A stretch of DNA of 64,000 bases from Xanthobacteraceae bacterium (GCA_019746355.1 JAIESC010000253.1:1-64000); one strand, 5' to 3'; shown: positions 35,322-44,427, counted from the first letter of the stretch. Numbers and translations: made by a program. Notes: generated by a model from the sequence alone, not told the origin.

Positions 35322-36100
35322 ACGAGCGCGCGCTTCGCTTTCTCGCCCCGGCCGGCGTGCTCGTGCTGCTGCTGCTCGTCTGGGACCTGATCGTCCGCAT
35401 CAACGCCATCCCGCCCTATATCCTGCCGGGGCCGGGACTGGTGCTGTCGACGCTCGTTTCGGACTGGGCAATCCTCTGGTCGTCGCTGCTCGCGACGCTC
35501 GGAACCACGGTGGAGGGTTTCGCGCTCGCCGCGGTCGGCGGTGTGGGGCTTGCGATCCTGTTCAACCAGTCACGGCTGATCGAGCACTCGCTTTATCCCT
35601 ACGCGGTGATCCTGCAGGTGACGCCGGTGGTGGCGATCGCGCCGCTCTTGCTGATCTATCTGCCGCAGCAGGCCGCGGTGCTGGCCTGCGCCTGGATCGT
35701 CGCGTTCTTCCCGGTGCTCGCCAACACCACGCTCGGGCTGAACTCGGTCGACCACAACCTTGCCGACCTGTTCCGCATGTATGGCGCCTCGCGCCGGCAG
35801 GTGCTGTGGGAGCTGAAGCTGCCGGCCGCGCTGCCGCATATGCTGGCGGGCCTGAAGATCGCCGGCGGGCTTGCGCTGATCGGCGCGGTGGTGGCCGAGA
35901 TCGCCGCGGGCTCGGCCGGCGCCGGCTCGGGGCTCGCCTATCGCATCGCCGAATCCGGCTACCGGCTCAACATCCCGCGGATGTTTGCCGCGTTGCTGCT
36001 GCTTTCGCTCGCCGGCATTGCAATCTTCGCGCTGCTGTCGGCGCTGACACATCTCGCGCTGCGCCGCTGGCACGAGAGCGCCATCACCCGCGAGAGCTGA
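35318..36100 (+). CDS. ABC transporter permease (nitrate/sulfonate/pyrimidine type)
   Basis: 260 residues with about six membrane spans. The first is APAGVLVLLLLVWDLI, and the EAA-like ATPase contact loop is YGASRRQVLWELKLPAALP. It belongs to the SsuC/TauC/ThiX family. It starts inside the stop of the ATPase gene (ATGA). Only one permease gene is present, so it should act as a homodimer. It ends 12 bases from a convergent small membrane-protein gene. Confidence 0.92.
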   Translation: MNERALRFLAPAGVLVLLLLVWDLIVRINAIPPYILPGPGLVLSTLVSDWAILWSSLLATLGTTVEGFALAAVGGVGLAILFNQSRLIEHSLYPYAVILQVTPVVAIAPLLLIYLPQQAAVLACAWIVAFFPVLANTTLGLNSVDHNLADLFRMYGASRRQVLWELKLPAALPHMLAGLKIAGGLALIGAVVAEIAAGSAGAGSGLAYRIAESGYRLNIPRMFAALLLLSLAGIAIFALLSALTHLALRRWHESAITRES

Positions 36101-36112
36101 CGACGACGGAGC

Positions 36113-36307
36113 TCAGGTCGTCAGCTTCATCGATTCCGCGATTTTCACCGCAAGCACCCAGGCGATCGCCAGCGTGGCGAAATAGCATGCCAGGAAGACC
36201 GGCAGGCTGATCGGATCGCCCCACATGTTCGAGACCACGGCCCCGATGCCGACGTCGATCACGTCGCCGATGATCATCAAGACGACATAGATGGCCAGGA
36301 CCCACAT
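36113..36307 (-). CDS. Small two-span membrane protein, unknown
   Basis: 64 residues with two hydrophobic segments, MWVLAIYVVLMIIGDVIDVG and LPVFLACYFATLAIAWVLAV, and a short charged tail. GGAGGG lies upstream of the ATG. It is not a shadow of the neighbours because it has its own ribosome site and membrane-protein composition. The function is unknown; it resembles small inner-membrane proteins common in rhizobia. Confidence 0.7.
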   Translation of the reverse strand: MWVLAIYVVLMIIGDVIDVGIGAVVSNMWGDPISLPVFLACYFATLAIAWVLAVKIAESMKLTT

Positions 36308-36479
36308 GGTCGCCCTCCGTTGTGTCGTCGCCCTGCGTCATCCTTGGCATGGCGCCCGGCATGCGGCAATCCGCCACACAGGGCGCCAGGCCCCTGAACG
36401 CGATTAAGTTTTCGTAATGCTTGGGAGCCCAAGGCAACCAATGAGGCAACTTATAAGCCAGCCGAATGAGCCAGCAAAA

Positions 36480-37820
36480 TCAGCCGGCCAGCAGCCGCAC
36501 CGCGATCCCGAGCGCGGCCATCACGGCGACCACCTCGATCAGCCCGCGGTGAAACCGGAACGCCAGCACGCCGGCAATCACCGCCAGCGCCAGCGTTTTC
36601 AGGTCGATGCCGAGCGGATCGAAGGCATACCAGCGCAGGAAGCCGGTGTGGCGCTCGGTCACCTGTCCGAACAGGACGTGGAGCGCGAACCAGACCGTGA
36701 GATTGAGGATGACGCCGACCACGGCGGCGGTGATCGCCGCGAGCGCGCCCGACAGCAGCCGGTTGGCCCGCAGCTGCTCGACGAACGGCGCGCCGACGAA
36801 CACCCAGAGCATCGACGGGGTGAACGTGACCCAGGTCGTCATCGCCGCGGCGATGATCCCGGCGATCACCGGCGAGAACGGCGCGGCGTCGCGGAAGCCC
36901 GCGAGGAAGCCGACGAATTGCGTGACGAGAATGAGCGGCCCCGGCGTGGTCTCGGCGAGGCCCAGCCCGTCCACCATCTCCGGCGCGGTCATCCAGTGAT
37001 GCGTCTCGACCGCCTGCTGCGCCATATAGGCGAGCAGCGCATAGGCCCCGCCGAAGCTGACCACCGCAAGCTTCGAGAAGAACAGGCCGACGCTGACCAG
37101 CACGTGATGGGAGCCCAGCACGGCGATCGCCAGGGCAACCGGTGCCCACCAGGCAGCGAGCCCGATGACCGCGGCCGTTCCGGCCCGCCGCCAGCGGTCG
37201 GGCACCGGCGGCGCGAGTGTGCCGACGTCGTCCTTGAGGCCCATCTGCGCCGGTGACGATCGTGCCACAAGGAAGCCCGTCAGCGCCGCGGCGATGACGA
37301 TGATCGGGAATGGCAGGGCGAAGAAGAAGATGCCGACGAACGCCGCGCCTGCGATGCCGAGCAGCACCGATGTCTTCAATGCGCGCTTGCCGATGCGGAT
37401 CAGCGCCTCGACGACGATCACCAGCACCGCCGCCTTGATGCCGAACAGCGCGCCGTCAATGAGCGGGATGCCGCGGCCGAGCGCGTAGAGCAGGCTCAGG
37501 CCGAGCATGACGAGCGCGCCGGGCAGCACGAACAAGATGCCGGCCGTGAGCCCGCCGCGGACGCCGTGCAGCAGCCAGCCGATATAGGTCGCGAGCTTCT
37601 GCGCCTCCGGCCCCGGCGTCAGCATGCTGAAGTTGAGCGCATGCAGGAAGCGCGGCTCGTCGATCCACTTCTTCTCGTCGACCAGCACGCGATGCATCAT
37701 CGCGATCTGTCCGGCCGGCCCGCCGAACGACAGGCAGCCGATCTTGAACCAGACCTTGAAGGCCTCGCCGAAGGTTGGCGATGCGGTCCCGGCCGGTGCG
37801 CTTTGCTCGACTGTCGTCAT
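36480..37820 (-). CDS. chrA: ChrA-type chromate transporter
   Basis: A 446-residue long-chain CHR protein from the ATG at 37820. It has two homologous halves, each with a CHR signature: KIGCLSFGGPAGQIAMMHR in the first and LAVVSFGGAYALLAYMAQQ in the second. GLGLAETTPGPLILVTQFVGF is the typical second-half motif. Such proteins export chromate using the proton gradient, and some homologues transport sulfate. It neighbours a TauE/SafE permease on the same strand; both could handle oxyanions. It is preceded by a dispersed repeat (37857-37940). Confidence 0.9.
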   Translation of the reverse strand: MTTVEQSAPAGTASPTFGEAFKVWFKIGCLSFGGPAGQIAMMHRVLVDEKKWIDEPRFLHALNFSMLTPGPEAQKLATYIGWLLHGVRGGLTAGILFVLPGALVMLGLSLLYALGRGIPLIDGALFGIKAAVLVIVVEALIRIGKRALKTSVLLGIAGAAFVGIFFFALPFPIIVIAAALTGFLVARSSPAQMGLKDDVGTLAPPVPDRWRRAGTAAVIGLAAWWAPVALAIAVLGSHHVLVSVGLFFSKLAVVSFGGAYALLAYMAQQAVETHHWMTAPEMVDGLGLAETTPGPLILVTQFVGFLAGFRDAAPFSPVIAGIIAAAMTTWVTFTPSMLWVFVGAPFVEQLRANRLLSGALAAITAAVVGVILNLTVWFALHVLFGQVTERHTGFLRWYAFDPLGIDLKTLALAVIAGVLAFRFHRGLIEVVAVMAALGIAVRLLAG

Positions 37821-37856
37821 CTGAAGGTGCCAGAAGACAGTATGGGAGACAGCATG

Positions 37857-37940
37857 GGTCCCCTCCGCTGACGAAGGAGACGGTGCTTGGGCTCGCAAGC
37901 CTTGGAAGGAGCGGGGCGACCGCCGCAGGCCCCGCTTGAC
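37857..37940. repeat. 84-bp direct repeat, copy A
   Basis: Starts GGTCCCCTCCG and continues GACGGTGCTTGGGCTCGCAA to the end. Copy B at 38796-38878 is nearly identical. The two copies, in the same orientation, bracket the TauE/SafE gene exactly, upstream of chrA and upstream of TauE/SafE. Confidence 0.9.
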
Positions 37941-37950
37941 GAATGCTAGT

Positions 37951-38682
37951 TCAACGTATCGGCACGATCAACGACAATCCCGCGATCAGCAGCAACGACA
38001 GCACGATCTTGCGGAACGCCGCGTCGTTGAGCTTTCCATAGAGTTTGAGCCCGACCCAGATGCCGGCAGCGAGCGCGGGCAGCGCGAACGCGTATAGCTT
38101 GAGTGTCTCGCTGCTGTAGGCGCCGGCCACGGCGAGCCAGACCGCGCTCATCAGGAAGGTCGAGAACATCACCGGCTGAAACACCGCGCGCTGTGCGTCC
38201 TTGGCGCCGCCGCGCACCTGGCTCCAGACCGTCACCGCGATGCCGCCGAGGCCGGTCAGCCCGCCGATCAGGCCGTTGGCCACGCCGACCCCGAACTCGC
38301 GCGCAACGCCGCCCTCAACCACCTTCAACGCCGGCCGGATCAGGCCGTAGAGGCTGAAGGCCACCAGCAGAATTCCGATGGCGAGGCGAAGCGTGTTCTG
38401 GTCCACCGTCTTGAGCATGGCGGTGCCGGCCGGAACGCCGAGCGCGCTGCCGATGATGAACGGCGTCACCGCCTTCCAGTCGATGGACTTGCGCACCCGC
38501 CAGATGCCGGAGCCCTGCGTGACGAGACCACACAGCACGATGAGCAGGGCGTTCTGATCGGGCGCGATGATGTGCAGCCAGACGCCGGACACCACCAGGC
38601 CCATGGCAAAGCCCGACAGGCCCGACGTCAGCCCGCCGAGAAAGGCCGCCAGAAGAAAAAGTGAGAGACTCAACGAATCCAT
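37951..38682 (-). CDS. TauE/SafE-family (TSUP) membrane permease
   Basis: A 243-residue protein from the ATG at 38682, with about eight hydrophobic spans (LFLLAAFLGGLTSGLSGFAM at the start). Two related halves each have a glycine-rich helix, including ANGLIGGLTGLGGIAVTVW. The TSUP family exports sulfite, sulfoacetate or other organosulfur anions, and some members import. It is bracketed by 84-bp direct repeats. The neighbouring ChrA suggests oxyanion handling; the substrate is unknown. Confidence 0.88.
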   Translation of the reverse strand: MDSLSLSLFLLAAFLGGLTSGLSGFAMGLVVSGVWLHIIAPDQNALLIVLCGLVTQGSGIWRVRKSIDWKAVTPFIIGSALGVPAGTAMLKTVDQNTLRLAIGILLVAFSLYGLIRPALKVVEGGVAREFGVGVANGLIGGLTGLGGIAVTVWSQVRGGAKDAQRAVFQPVMFSTFLMSAVWLAVAGAYSSETLKLYAFALPALAAGIWVGLKLYGKLNDAAFRKIVLSLLLIAGLSLIVPIR

Positions 38683-38795
38683 AGCGATCGCTCCCAAAGC
38701 GAAAGGGCGCAGCGCTTGGATGAATGGCATCTGACGGGGAGGCGGCATGATCCCCGGAATTGCGAAGGCTTCAGATATAGCCCGTAAACGTCATC

Positions 38796-38878
38796 GGTCC
38801 CCTCCGCGTACGAAGGAGACGGTGCTTGGGCTCGCAAGCCTTGGGAGAGCGGGGCGACCGCCACAGGCCCCGCATGAC
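38796..38878. repeat. 84-bp direct repeat, copy B
   Basis: Starts GGTCCCCTCCG and continues through GACGGTGCTTGGGCTCGCAA to the end, matching copy A at 37857-37940 with few differences. It lies between the divergent TauE/SafE and SDR genes. Confidence 0.9.
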
Positions 38879-38955
38879 CAAACCTGTATCACATGCCGCA
38901 GGCAACGGGAATAGACGCTCGCCAGCGCTCCGCCGCTCCAGTAATTTGGGTTCCG

Positions 38956-39711
38956 ATGGCCAACCAGATTGACCTGACAGGAAGGACCGCGGTGGTGACC
39001 GGCGGCGCGCAAGGCATCGGCCGCGCGATCGTCGACCGGTTGCTCGATTCCGGTGCGGCGGTCGCCATCTGGGACCGTGACGCGACGCTTGCGGCGAAAA
39101 CCGCCGCCGAACTGCGGCGCAACCGGCGTGTCGAAGCCCATCCGGTGGACGTGACGGCGCCCGCCGAGATCGAACGCGCCCGCGACGCGACGGTGACATC
39201 GTTCGGCCGCATCGACATCCTGGTCAACAACGCCGGCATCTCCGGGCCGAACGCTCCGGTCGCCGAATATCCGCCGGAGGCCTGGTCGCAGGTGATGCGC
39301 GTCAATCTCGACGGGCCGTTCCTGTGCTGCCGCGCGGTCGTGCCGCTGATGATCGCGCAGAACTACGGCCGCATCGTCAACATCGCCTCGATCGCCGGCA
39401 AGGAGGGCAATCCGAACGCCGCCGCCTATTCGGCGTCGAAGGCGGGCGTCATCGCGCTGACCAAATCGCTCGGCAAGGAGCTCGCCGGCTACGACGTCGC
39501 GGTGAACTGCATCACGCCGGCCGCGGCCAGGACCGCGATCTTCGGCCAGATGACCGAGCAACACATCAATTACATGCTGTCCAAGATCCCCCGCGCGCGC
39601 TTCGTCGAGGTCGAGGAGATCGCCTCGCTCGCCGCGTTCTGCGCCTCCGCCGAATGCTCGTTCTCGACCGGCGCGGTGTTCGACATCTCCGGCGGGCGGG
39701 CGACGTATTGA
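38956..39711 (+). CDS. Short-chain dehydrogenase/reductase (SDR)
   Basis: A 251-residue classical SDR from the ATG at 38956. It has TGGAQGIGRA (nucleotide binding), NNAG, the catalytic YSASK and a C-terminal FDISGGRATY. The acidic residue after the second strand (IWDRD) suggests NAD(H) preference. It probably oxidises or reduces a 3-hydroxyacyl or alcohol substrate. It overlaps the EamA transporter gene (TTGA), so the two are coupled. The substrate is unknown. Confidence 0.9.
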   Translation: MANQIDLTGRTAVVTGGAQGIGRAIVDRLLDSGAAVAIWDRDATLAAKTAAELRRNRRVEAHPVDVTAPAEIERARDATVTSFGRIDILVNNAGISGPNAPVAEYPPEAWSQVMRVNLDGPFLCCRAVVPLMIAQNYGRIVNIASIAGKEGNPNAAAYSASKAGVIALTKSLGKELAGYDVAVNCITPAAARTAIFGQMTEQHINYMLSKIPRARFVEVEEIASLAAFCASAECSFSTGAVFDISGGRATY

Positions 39712-40598
39712 CCGATCCCGCCCACGAGCAGCGCCGCCAGCGGCTGATCGGTATCGGCCTGATGTGCGGCGCGGTCGCCGACTTTGCCGTGCTCGACGCC
39801 ATGGCGAAGTATCTCGGCACCCACATGGACACCCTGCAGGTGGTCGCCGTGCGCTACGCCTCGGCGTTCCTGCTGACGTTCCTGGTCTCCAATCCGATCA
39901 TCCGCCCCGGTCTCCTGCGCACCGGCAAGCCGCTGCTTCAGGTCGGCCGCTCGGCGCTGCTGCTCGGCTCCACCGTGTTTAACTTCATGGCGTTCCGCTA
40001 CTTGCAGCTCGACGAGGCGCTGGCGATCCTGTTCTCGACGCCGTTCATGGTGGCGATCCTCGCCGGCCCCATGCTCGGCGAGTGGGTCGGCTTAAGGCGC
40101 TGGCTCGCCATCGGCGTGGGCTTTCTTGGCGTGCTGGTGGTGGTGCGGCCGGGGCTGGGGGGCTTGCAATGGGCGGCGCTGCTGTCGTTCGGCAGCGCGG
40201 TCTGCTACGCCTTCTACAGCATCACCACGCGGATGCTGGCGCGCACCGACTCCAGTGAAACCACCTTGTTCTATTCCAACATGCTCGGGGCGGCGATCAT
40301 GCTGCCGATCCTGCCGTTCGTCTGGACCCCGCCGCGCTCGATCCTCGACGGCATCCTGATGGTGGCGCTCGGCGTGTTCGGCGCCTTCGGCCACTTCCTG
40401 CTGATCTCGGCCCACCGCCATGCGCCGGCGTCGGTGCTGTCGCCCTTCATGTACACCCAGCTCGTGTGGGCCACGACCGCCGGCTTCCTGGTGTTCGGCG
40501 ACGTGCCGAGCCGCTGGACGCTCGCCGGCGCCGCCATCGTCGTCGGCTCCGGGCTTTATCTCCTGCACCGCGAGCGCAAGGTGCACGGTAAGCTGTAA
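39708..40598 (+). CDS. EamA/DMT-family transporter
   Basis: 296 residues if translation starts at the TTG overlapping the SDR stop; an ATG at 39762 is an alternative. About ten membrane spans in two EamA halves are visible (GIGLMCGAVADFAVLDAMAK at the start; GVFGAFGHFLLISAHRHAPA in the second half, ending YLLHRERKVHG). DMT proteins export metabolites such as amino acids. Coupling to the SDR suggests export of that enzyme's substrate or product, which is inference. Confidence 0.85.
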   Translation: MTDPAHEQRRQRLIGIGLMCGAVADFAVLDAMAKYLGTHMDTLQVVAVRYASAFLLTFLVSNPIIRPGLLRTGKPLLQVGRSALLLGSTVFNFMAFRYLQLDEALAILFSTPFMVAILAGPMLGEWVGLRRWLAIGVGFLGVLVVVRPGLGGLQWAALLSFGSAVCYAFYSITTRMLARTDSSETTLFYSNMLGAAIMLPILPFVWTPPRSILDGILMVALGVFGAFGHFLLISAHRHAPASVLSPFMYTQLVWATTAGFLVFGDVPSRWTLAGAAIVVGSGLYLLHRERKVHGKL

Positions 40599-40662
40599 GC
40601 CACCGTTGCCGGGAACGAGCCCGGTTGACAAAATAGCCCCGCCCCGCCTGATACCGGCCAAA

Positions 40663-40714
40663 CCTTGGGTTTCCCAAGGAACGCACCAAGGAATACCAAG
40701 GAACATCCGAGGAA
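40663..40714 (+). promoter_or_regulatory. Hairpin and CCAAGGAA tandem motif upstream of E1-alpha
   Basis: CCTTGGG-TTT-CCCAAGG (40663-40679) is a perfect 7-bp hairpin. CCAAGGAA then occurs at 40674, 40686 and 40696, with a variant CGAGGAA at 40708, all in the leader just before the ATG at 40722. It may be a regulatory leader or several ribosome-binding-like sites. Confidence 0.5.
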
Positions 40715-40721
40715 CCGCTCA

Positions 40722-41753
40722 ATGCTGGACAAAGCCCAAAATAAAGGTCCGGACAAAACCGCCGTCAACGACGACATTGGCGAAGAGACCCGGCTCAAGC
40801 TGTTCGAGACCCAGGTCGTCATCCGCGAGGCCGAGCAGCGCGCCTATGACCTCTTTCTGCAGAACCTGGTGAAGGGCACGAGCCACCTGTCGCTCGGCCA
40901 GGAGGCGGTGGCCGCGGGCTTCGCCGTCGCCATGCAGAAGGGCGATCTGACCTTCTGCACCTACCGAGGCCATGCCCACACCTTGGCCCGCGGCGTGCCG
41001 GTGGAGCAGGTGCTGGGCGAGCTGATGCAGCGCGACAACGGGCTGATGCGCGGCAAGGGCGGCTCGATGCATCTGACCTCCGAGGAGCACGGCGTGATGG
41101 GCTCCTACGCCATCATCGGCGCACACCTGCCGATCGCCTGCGGCGCGGCCTGGCGGGCGCAGTACAAGGGCCACAAGGACGTGTCGGTCTGCTTCTTCGG
41201 CGACGGCACCACCAACATCGGCGCGTTCCACGAGGCGCTGAACTTCGCCGTGGTGTGGAAGCTGCCGGTGATCTTCGTGTGCGAGAACAACCTCTACATG
41301 GAGTACACGCCCATTGCTGACGTCACTGCCGTTCCGAGCCCGGCCGGTGACCGCGCCGCGGCTTATGGCCTGCCCAAGATCGTGATCGACGGCAACGACG
41401 CCGACGTGGTCTACCGCGAGGCGATCAAGGCGTTCGACAAGGCACGAAGTGGGGGAGGCCCGTCGCTGATCGAGTGCCTGACCTACCGCCACAGCGGCCA
41501 TTCGCGCGCCGACCCCGCCAAGTACCGCCCCGAGGGCGAGCTCGAGCGCTGGAAGGAGCGCGACCCGATCAAGATCTACAAGGAGCGGCTGAAGCAGTTC
41601 GGCATCGGCGACGCGCAGATCGACACGATCGTCACCGACGTGAAGAAGACCGTCGATGACGCGACCGAGAAGTGCAAAGCCGCGCCCAATCCGCCGATGG
41701 ATATCCTGACCACCGACGTCTACGCCGATGGAGGCTACGCATGGCGGAACTGA
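40722..41753 (+). CDS. Thiamine-dependent dehydrogenase E1 alpha subunit (pyruvate/acetoin dehydrogenase type)
   Basis: A 343-residue E1-alpha. The ThDP motif is visible as FGDGTTNIGAFHEALNFA followed by VCENN, along with RGHAHTLARGV and the phosphorylation-loop-like TYRHSGHSRADPAKYR. It decarboxylates a 2-oxoacid (or cleaves acetoin) with E1-beta. It overlaps E1-beta by 13 bases. The alpha/beta arrangement and sequence look closer to acetoin (AcoA) than to housekeeping PDH, but this is not certain. E2 follows after an aldehyde dehydrogenase; no E3 is in the window. Confidence 0.88.
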   Translation: MLDKAQNKGPDKTAVNDDIGEETRLKLFETQVVIREAEQRAYDLFLQNLVKGTSHLSLGQEAVAAGFAVAMQKGDLTFCTYRGHAHTLARGVPVEQVLGELMQRDNGLMRGKGGSMHLTSEEHGVMGSYAIIGAHLPIACGAAWRAQYKGHKDVSVCFFGDGTTNIGAFHEALNFAVVWKLPVIFVCENNLYMEYTPIADVTAVPSPAGDRAAAYGLPKIVIDGNDADVVYREAIKAFDKARSGGGPSLIECLTYRHSGHSRADPAKYRPEGELERWKERDPIKIYKERLKQFGIGDAQIDTIVTDVKKTVDDATEKCKAAPNPPMDILTTDVYADGGYAWRN

Positions 41754-42721
41754 CCTATCGCGATGCGGTGATCCGCGGCATCGCCCAGGAGATGAAACGC
41801 GACGAGGACGTCGTGTTCCTCGGCGAGGATATTGCGAAGGCGGGCGGCGTGTTCAAGGCGACCGTCGGCCTCTATGAGCAGTTCGGCCCGCTGCGCGTGC
41901 GCGACACGCCGATCTCCGAGCAGGCCATTCTCGGCGCGGCGATGGGCGCGGCGATGACCGGCTTGAAGCCGATCGCCGAGATCATGTTCTCGGACTTCTT
42001 CGCGGTGTGCTTCGACTACATCGCCAACGAATTCCCGAAGAGCCGCTATATGAGCAACGGGCAGACCAAGTGCCCGCTGGTGGTGCGCACCGGCAACGGC
42101 GCAGGCTCGCGCTTCGGCGCGCAGCACAGCCAGAGCGTCGAGAACTGGTGCATGATGATCCCGGGGCTCAAGGTCGTGGCGCCCTCGAGCCCGGTCGACG
42201 TGATCGGGCTGCTTGCGGCTTCGGTGCGCGATCCCGACCCGGTCATTTTCCTCGAGCACAAGTCGCTCTATGCGACCAAGGGCGAGGTGCCGGACGGCGA
42301 GATCGTCGACAAGCTCGGCACCGCGAAGATCCTGCGGCCCGGCAAGGACGCGACCATCCTCGCGCTCGCCTTGATGGTGCCGCGCGCGCTCGCCGCGGCC
42401 GAAAAGCTCGCCGCCGAGCACGGCATCGACTGCGAGGTGATCGACGTGCGCTCGCTCGTGCCGCTCGACACCCAGACCATCCTCGGCTCGGTCGCCAAGA
42501 CCCACCGTGCGTTCTCGGTCGAAGAGAACCCGCGGCTGTGCGGCTGGGGCGCCGAGATCATGTCGATCATCGCCGACGAGGCGTTCTACGATCTCGACGG
42601 CCCGCTGGTGCGGATCACCACGCCGCATTGCCCGCTGCCGGCCGCCGACATCCTGGAGGACGCGATCCTGCCGACGGTGGACCGCATCGTCGACCGGGTG
42701 CGCAAGACGTTGAACAGCTAG
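41741..42721 (+). CDS. Thiamine-dependent dehydrogenase E1 beta subunit
   Basis: A 326-residue transketolase-like subunit. Visible motifs are FLGEDIAKAGGVFKAT, RVRDTPISEQAILGAAMGAA and CEVIDVRSLVPLDTQTI. GGAGG precedes the ATG at 41741, inside the end of E1-alpha. Together with E1-alpha it forms the decarboxylating component of a 2-oxoacid or acetoin dehydrogenase. The downstream repeat at 42729-42832 separates it from the aldehyde dehydrogenase. Confidence 0.9.
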   Translation: MAELTYRDAVIRGIAQEMKRDEDVVFLGEDIAKAGGVFKATVGLYEQFGPLRVRDTPISEQAILGAAMGAAMTGLKPIAEIMFSDFFAVCFDYIANEFPKSRYMSNGQTKCPLVVRTGNGAGSRFGAQHSQSVENWCMMIPGLKVVAPSSPVDVIGLLAASVRDPDPVIFLEHKSLYATKGEVPDGEIVDKLGTAKILRPGKDATILALALMVPRALAAAEKLAAEHGIDCEVIDVRSLVPLDTQTILGSVAKTHRAFSVEENPRLCGWGAEIMSIIADEAFYDLDGPLVRITTPHCPLPAADILEDAILPTVDRIVDRVRKTLNS

Positions 42722-42728
42722 CCCCGCT

Positions 42729-42832
42729 GTCATTCCGGGGCGCGCCGCAGGCGCGAACCCGGAATCCAGCGGCAAAGACAATATGTATGTCTGGATTCCG
42801 GGTTCCGGCCTTCGGCCGGCCCCGGAATGACG
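42729..42832. repeat. Dispersed palindromic repeat, GTCATTCCGGG type
   Basis: Begins GTCATTCCGGGGCGC and ends CCCCGGAATGACGG, with an inner GGAATCCAG/CTGGATTCCGGG pair. It is the sister of 14575-14711. Its last bases also provide part of the ribosome site of the next gene. Confidence 0.85.
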
Positions 42833-42844
42833 GAGGAGAGAACA

Positions 42845-44302
42845 ATGGCCGCCTACGACAATCTGCTCGCAAACGTCCCGACCGACCTCTGGATCGGCGG
42901 CAAATGGAAGAAATCGTCCGACAATTCCCGCTTCGACGTGATCGATCCCGCGACCGAGCAGAAGATCGCCTCGGTCGCCAGCGCCTCGACCGACGACGCC
43001 AAAGCCGCGCTCGACGCGGCGCAGGCCGCGTTTCCCGCCTGGGCCGCGAAGAAGCCGCGTGAGCGGAGCGAAATCCTCCGCAAGGCCTACGAGCTGATCA
43101 TGCGCGACGCCGAACGGCTCGCCAAGCTCATCACCATCGAGAACGGCAAGGCGTTGTCGGACTCGCGCGGCGAGGTGGCCTACGCCGCCGAGTTCTTCCG
43201 CTGGTACGCGGAGGAGGGCGTGCGCAATCTCGGCCAGAACGGCATCGCGCCGGCCTCGGGCGCGCGCATCTTCGTGCACCACAAGCCGGCCGGCATCGCC
43301 GTCCTGGTGACGCCGTGGAATTTCCCGGCGGCGATGGCGACCCGCAAGATCGGCCCGGCGCTTGCCGCCGGCTGCCCGGTGGTGCTGAAGCCCGCCTCCG
43401 AGACGCCGCTCACCATGCTGGCGCTGATGCCCATTCTTGAAGAGGCCGGCGTCCCCGCCGGCGTTGTCAACGTCATCCCGTCGCGCCGTTCCGGCCCGGT
43501 GGTCGATGCCATGCTGCACGACCCGCGCGTGCGTGTCGTCTCGTTCACCGGCTCGACCGAAGTCGGCCGCAAGCTCCTGCACAGCGCCGCCGATCAGGTG
43601 CTCAAGACCGCGATGGAATTGGGCGGCAACGCGCCGTTCATCGTGTTCGAGGACGCCGACATCGACGCCGCGATCGACGGGGCGATGATCGCCAAGATGC
43701 GCAACATGGGCGAGGCCTGCACCGCGGCCAACCGCTTCTACGTGCATGAGAAGGTGTCCGAGGAGTTCTCGAAAAAGCTCACCGCCAAGATGGGCTCGCT
43801 GAAGATGGGCAACGGCCTCGACGACGGCGTCGCCTTGGGACCGCTGGTCAACGCCGAGGGCCGCGACAAGGTCGTCGAGCTCGTCGACGACGCGGTCAGC
43901 AAGGGCGCGAAAATTCTCGTCGGCGGCAAGCAGCCCGAGGGCACCGGCTACTTCTACCCGGCGACCGTTCTCTCCAACGTGCCGGACGGCGCCAAGATGC
44001 TGAACGAGGAGATCTTCGGCCCGGTCGCCTCGCTGCAGACCTTCAAGGACGAAGCGGAGGTGATCCGTCGCGCCAACGACACCGAATACGGCCTGGTCGC
44101 CTACCTCTATACCAAGGACCTCGGCCGCGGCATGCGCGTCTCCGAGAAGCTCGACTTCGGCATGATCGGCCTCAACCGCGGCCTCGTCTCCGACCCGGCC
44201 GCGCCGTTCGGCGGCATGAAGCAGTCCGGTGTCGGCCGCGAGGGCGCGCATGAGGGGCTGATGGAGTTCCTGGAGACGCAGTACATCTCGGTGAGCTGGT
44301 AA
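42845..44302 (+). CDS. Aldehyde dehydrogenase, succinate-semialdehyde dehydrogenase type
   Basis: A 485-residue ALDH most like NAD(P)-dependent succinate-semialdehyde dehydrogenases. Motifs are TPWNFPAAM, FTGSTEVGRKLL, Glu258 in MELGGNAPF and Cys292 in GEACTAANRF. The ATG at 42845 follows GGAGGAG. It sits between E1-beta and E2, so it may oxidise an aldehyde made by that complex (acetaldehyde in acetoin cleavage) rather than succinate semialdehyde. That role is inference from position. Confidence 0.9.
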   Translation: MAAYDNLLANVPTDLWIGGKWKKSSDNSRFDVIDPATEQKIASVASASTDDAKAALDAAQAAFPAWAAKKPRERSEILRKAYELIMRDAERLAKLITIENGKALSDSRGEVAYAAEFFRWYAEEGVRNLGQNGIAPASGARIFVHHKPAGIAVLVTPWNFPAAMATRKIGPALAAGCPVVLKPASETPLTMLALMPILEEAGVPAGVVNVIPSRRSGPVVDAMLHDPRVRVVSFTGSTEVGRKLLHSAADQVLKTAMELGGNAPFIVFEDADIDAAIDGAMIAKMRNMGEACTAANRFYVHEKVSEEFSKKLTAKMGSLKMGNGLDDGVALGPLVNAEGRDKVVELVDDAVSKGAKILVGGKQPEGTGYFYPATVLSNVPDGAKMLNEEIFGPVASLQTFKDEAEVIRRANDTEYGLVAYLYTKDLGRGMRVSEKLDFGMIGLNRGLVSDPAAPFGGMKQSGVGREGAHEGLMEFLETQYISVSW

Positions 44303-44324
44303 CCGGGCCGCAACATACACCGCT

Positions 44325-44427
44325 GTCATCGCCGGGCTTGACCCGGCGATCCCGATAAGGCGGGCAGCGGTGTGCCAATGGAATCGAGATCACCGGGACT
44401 CGCGCTACGCGCGGCCCGGTGATGACG
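44325..44427. repeat. Dispersed palindromic repeat, GTCATcaCCGGG type
   Basis: Located between the aldehyde dehydrogenase and E2 genes. It begins TGTCATCGCCGGGC, contains GATAAGGCGGGCA and ATCGAGATCACCGGG, and ends GGTGATGAC. Confidence 0.8.
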
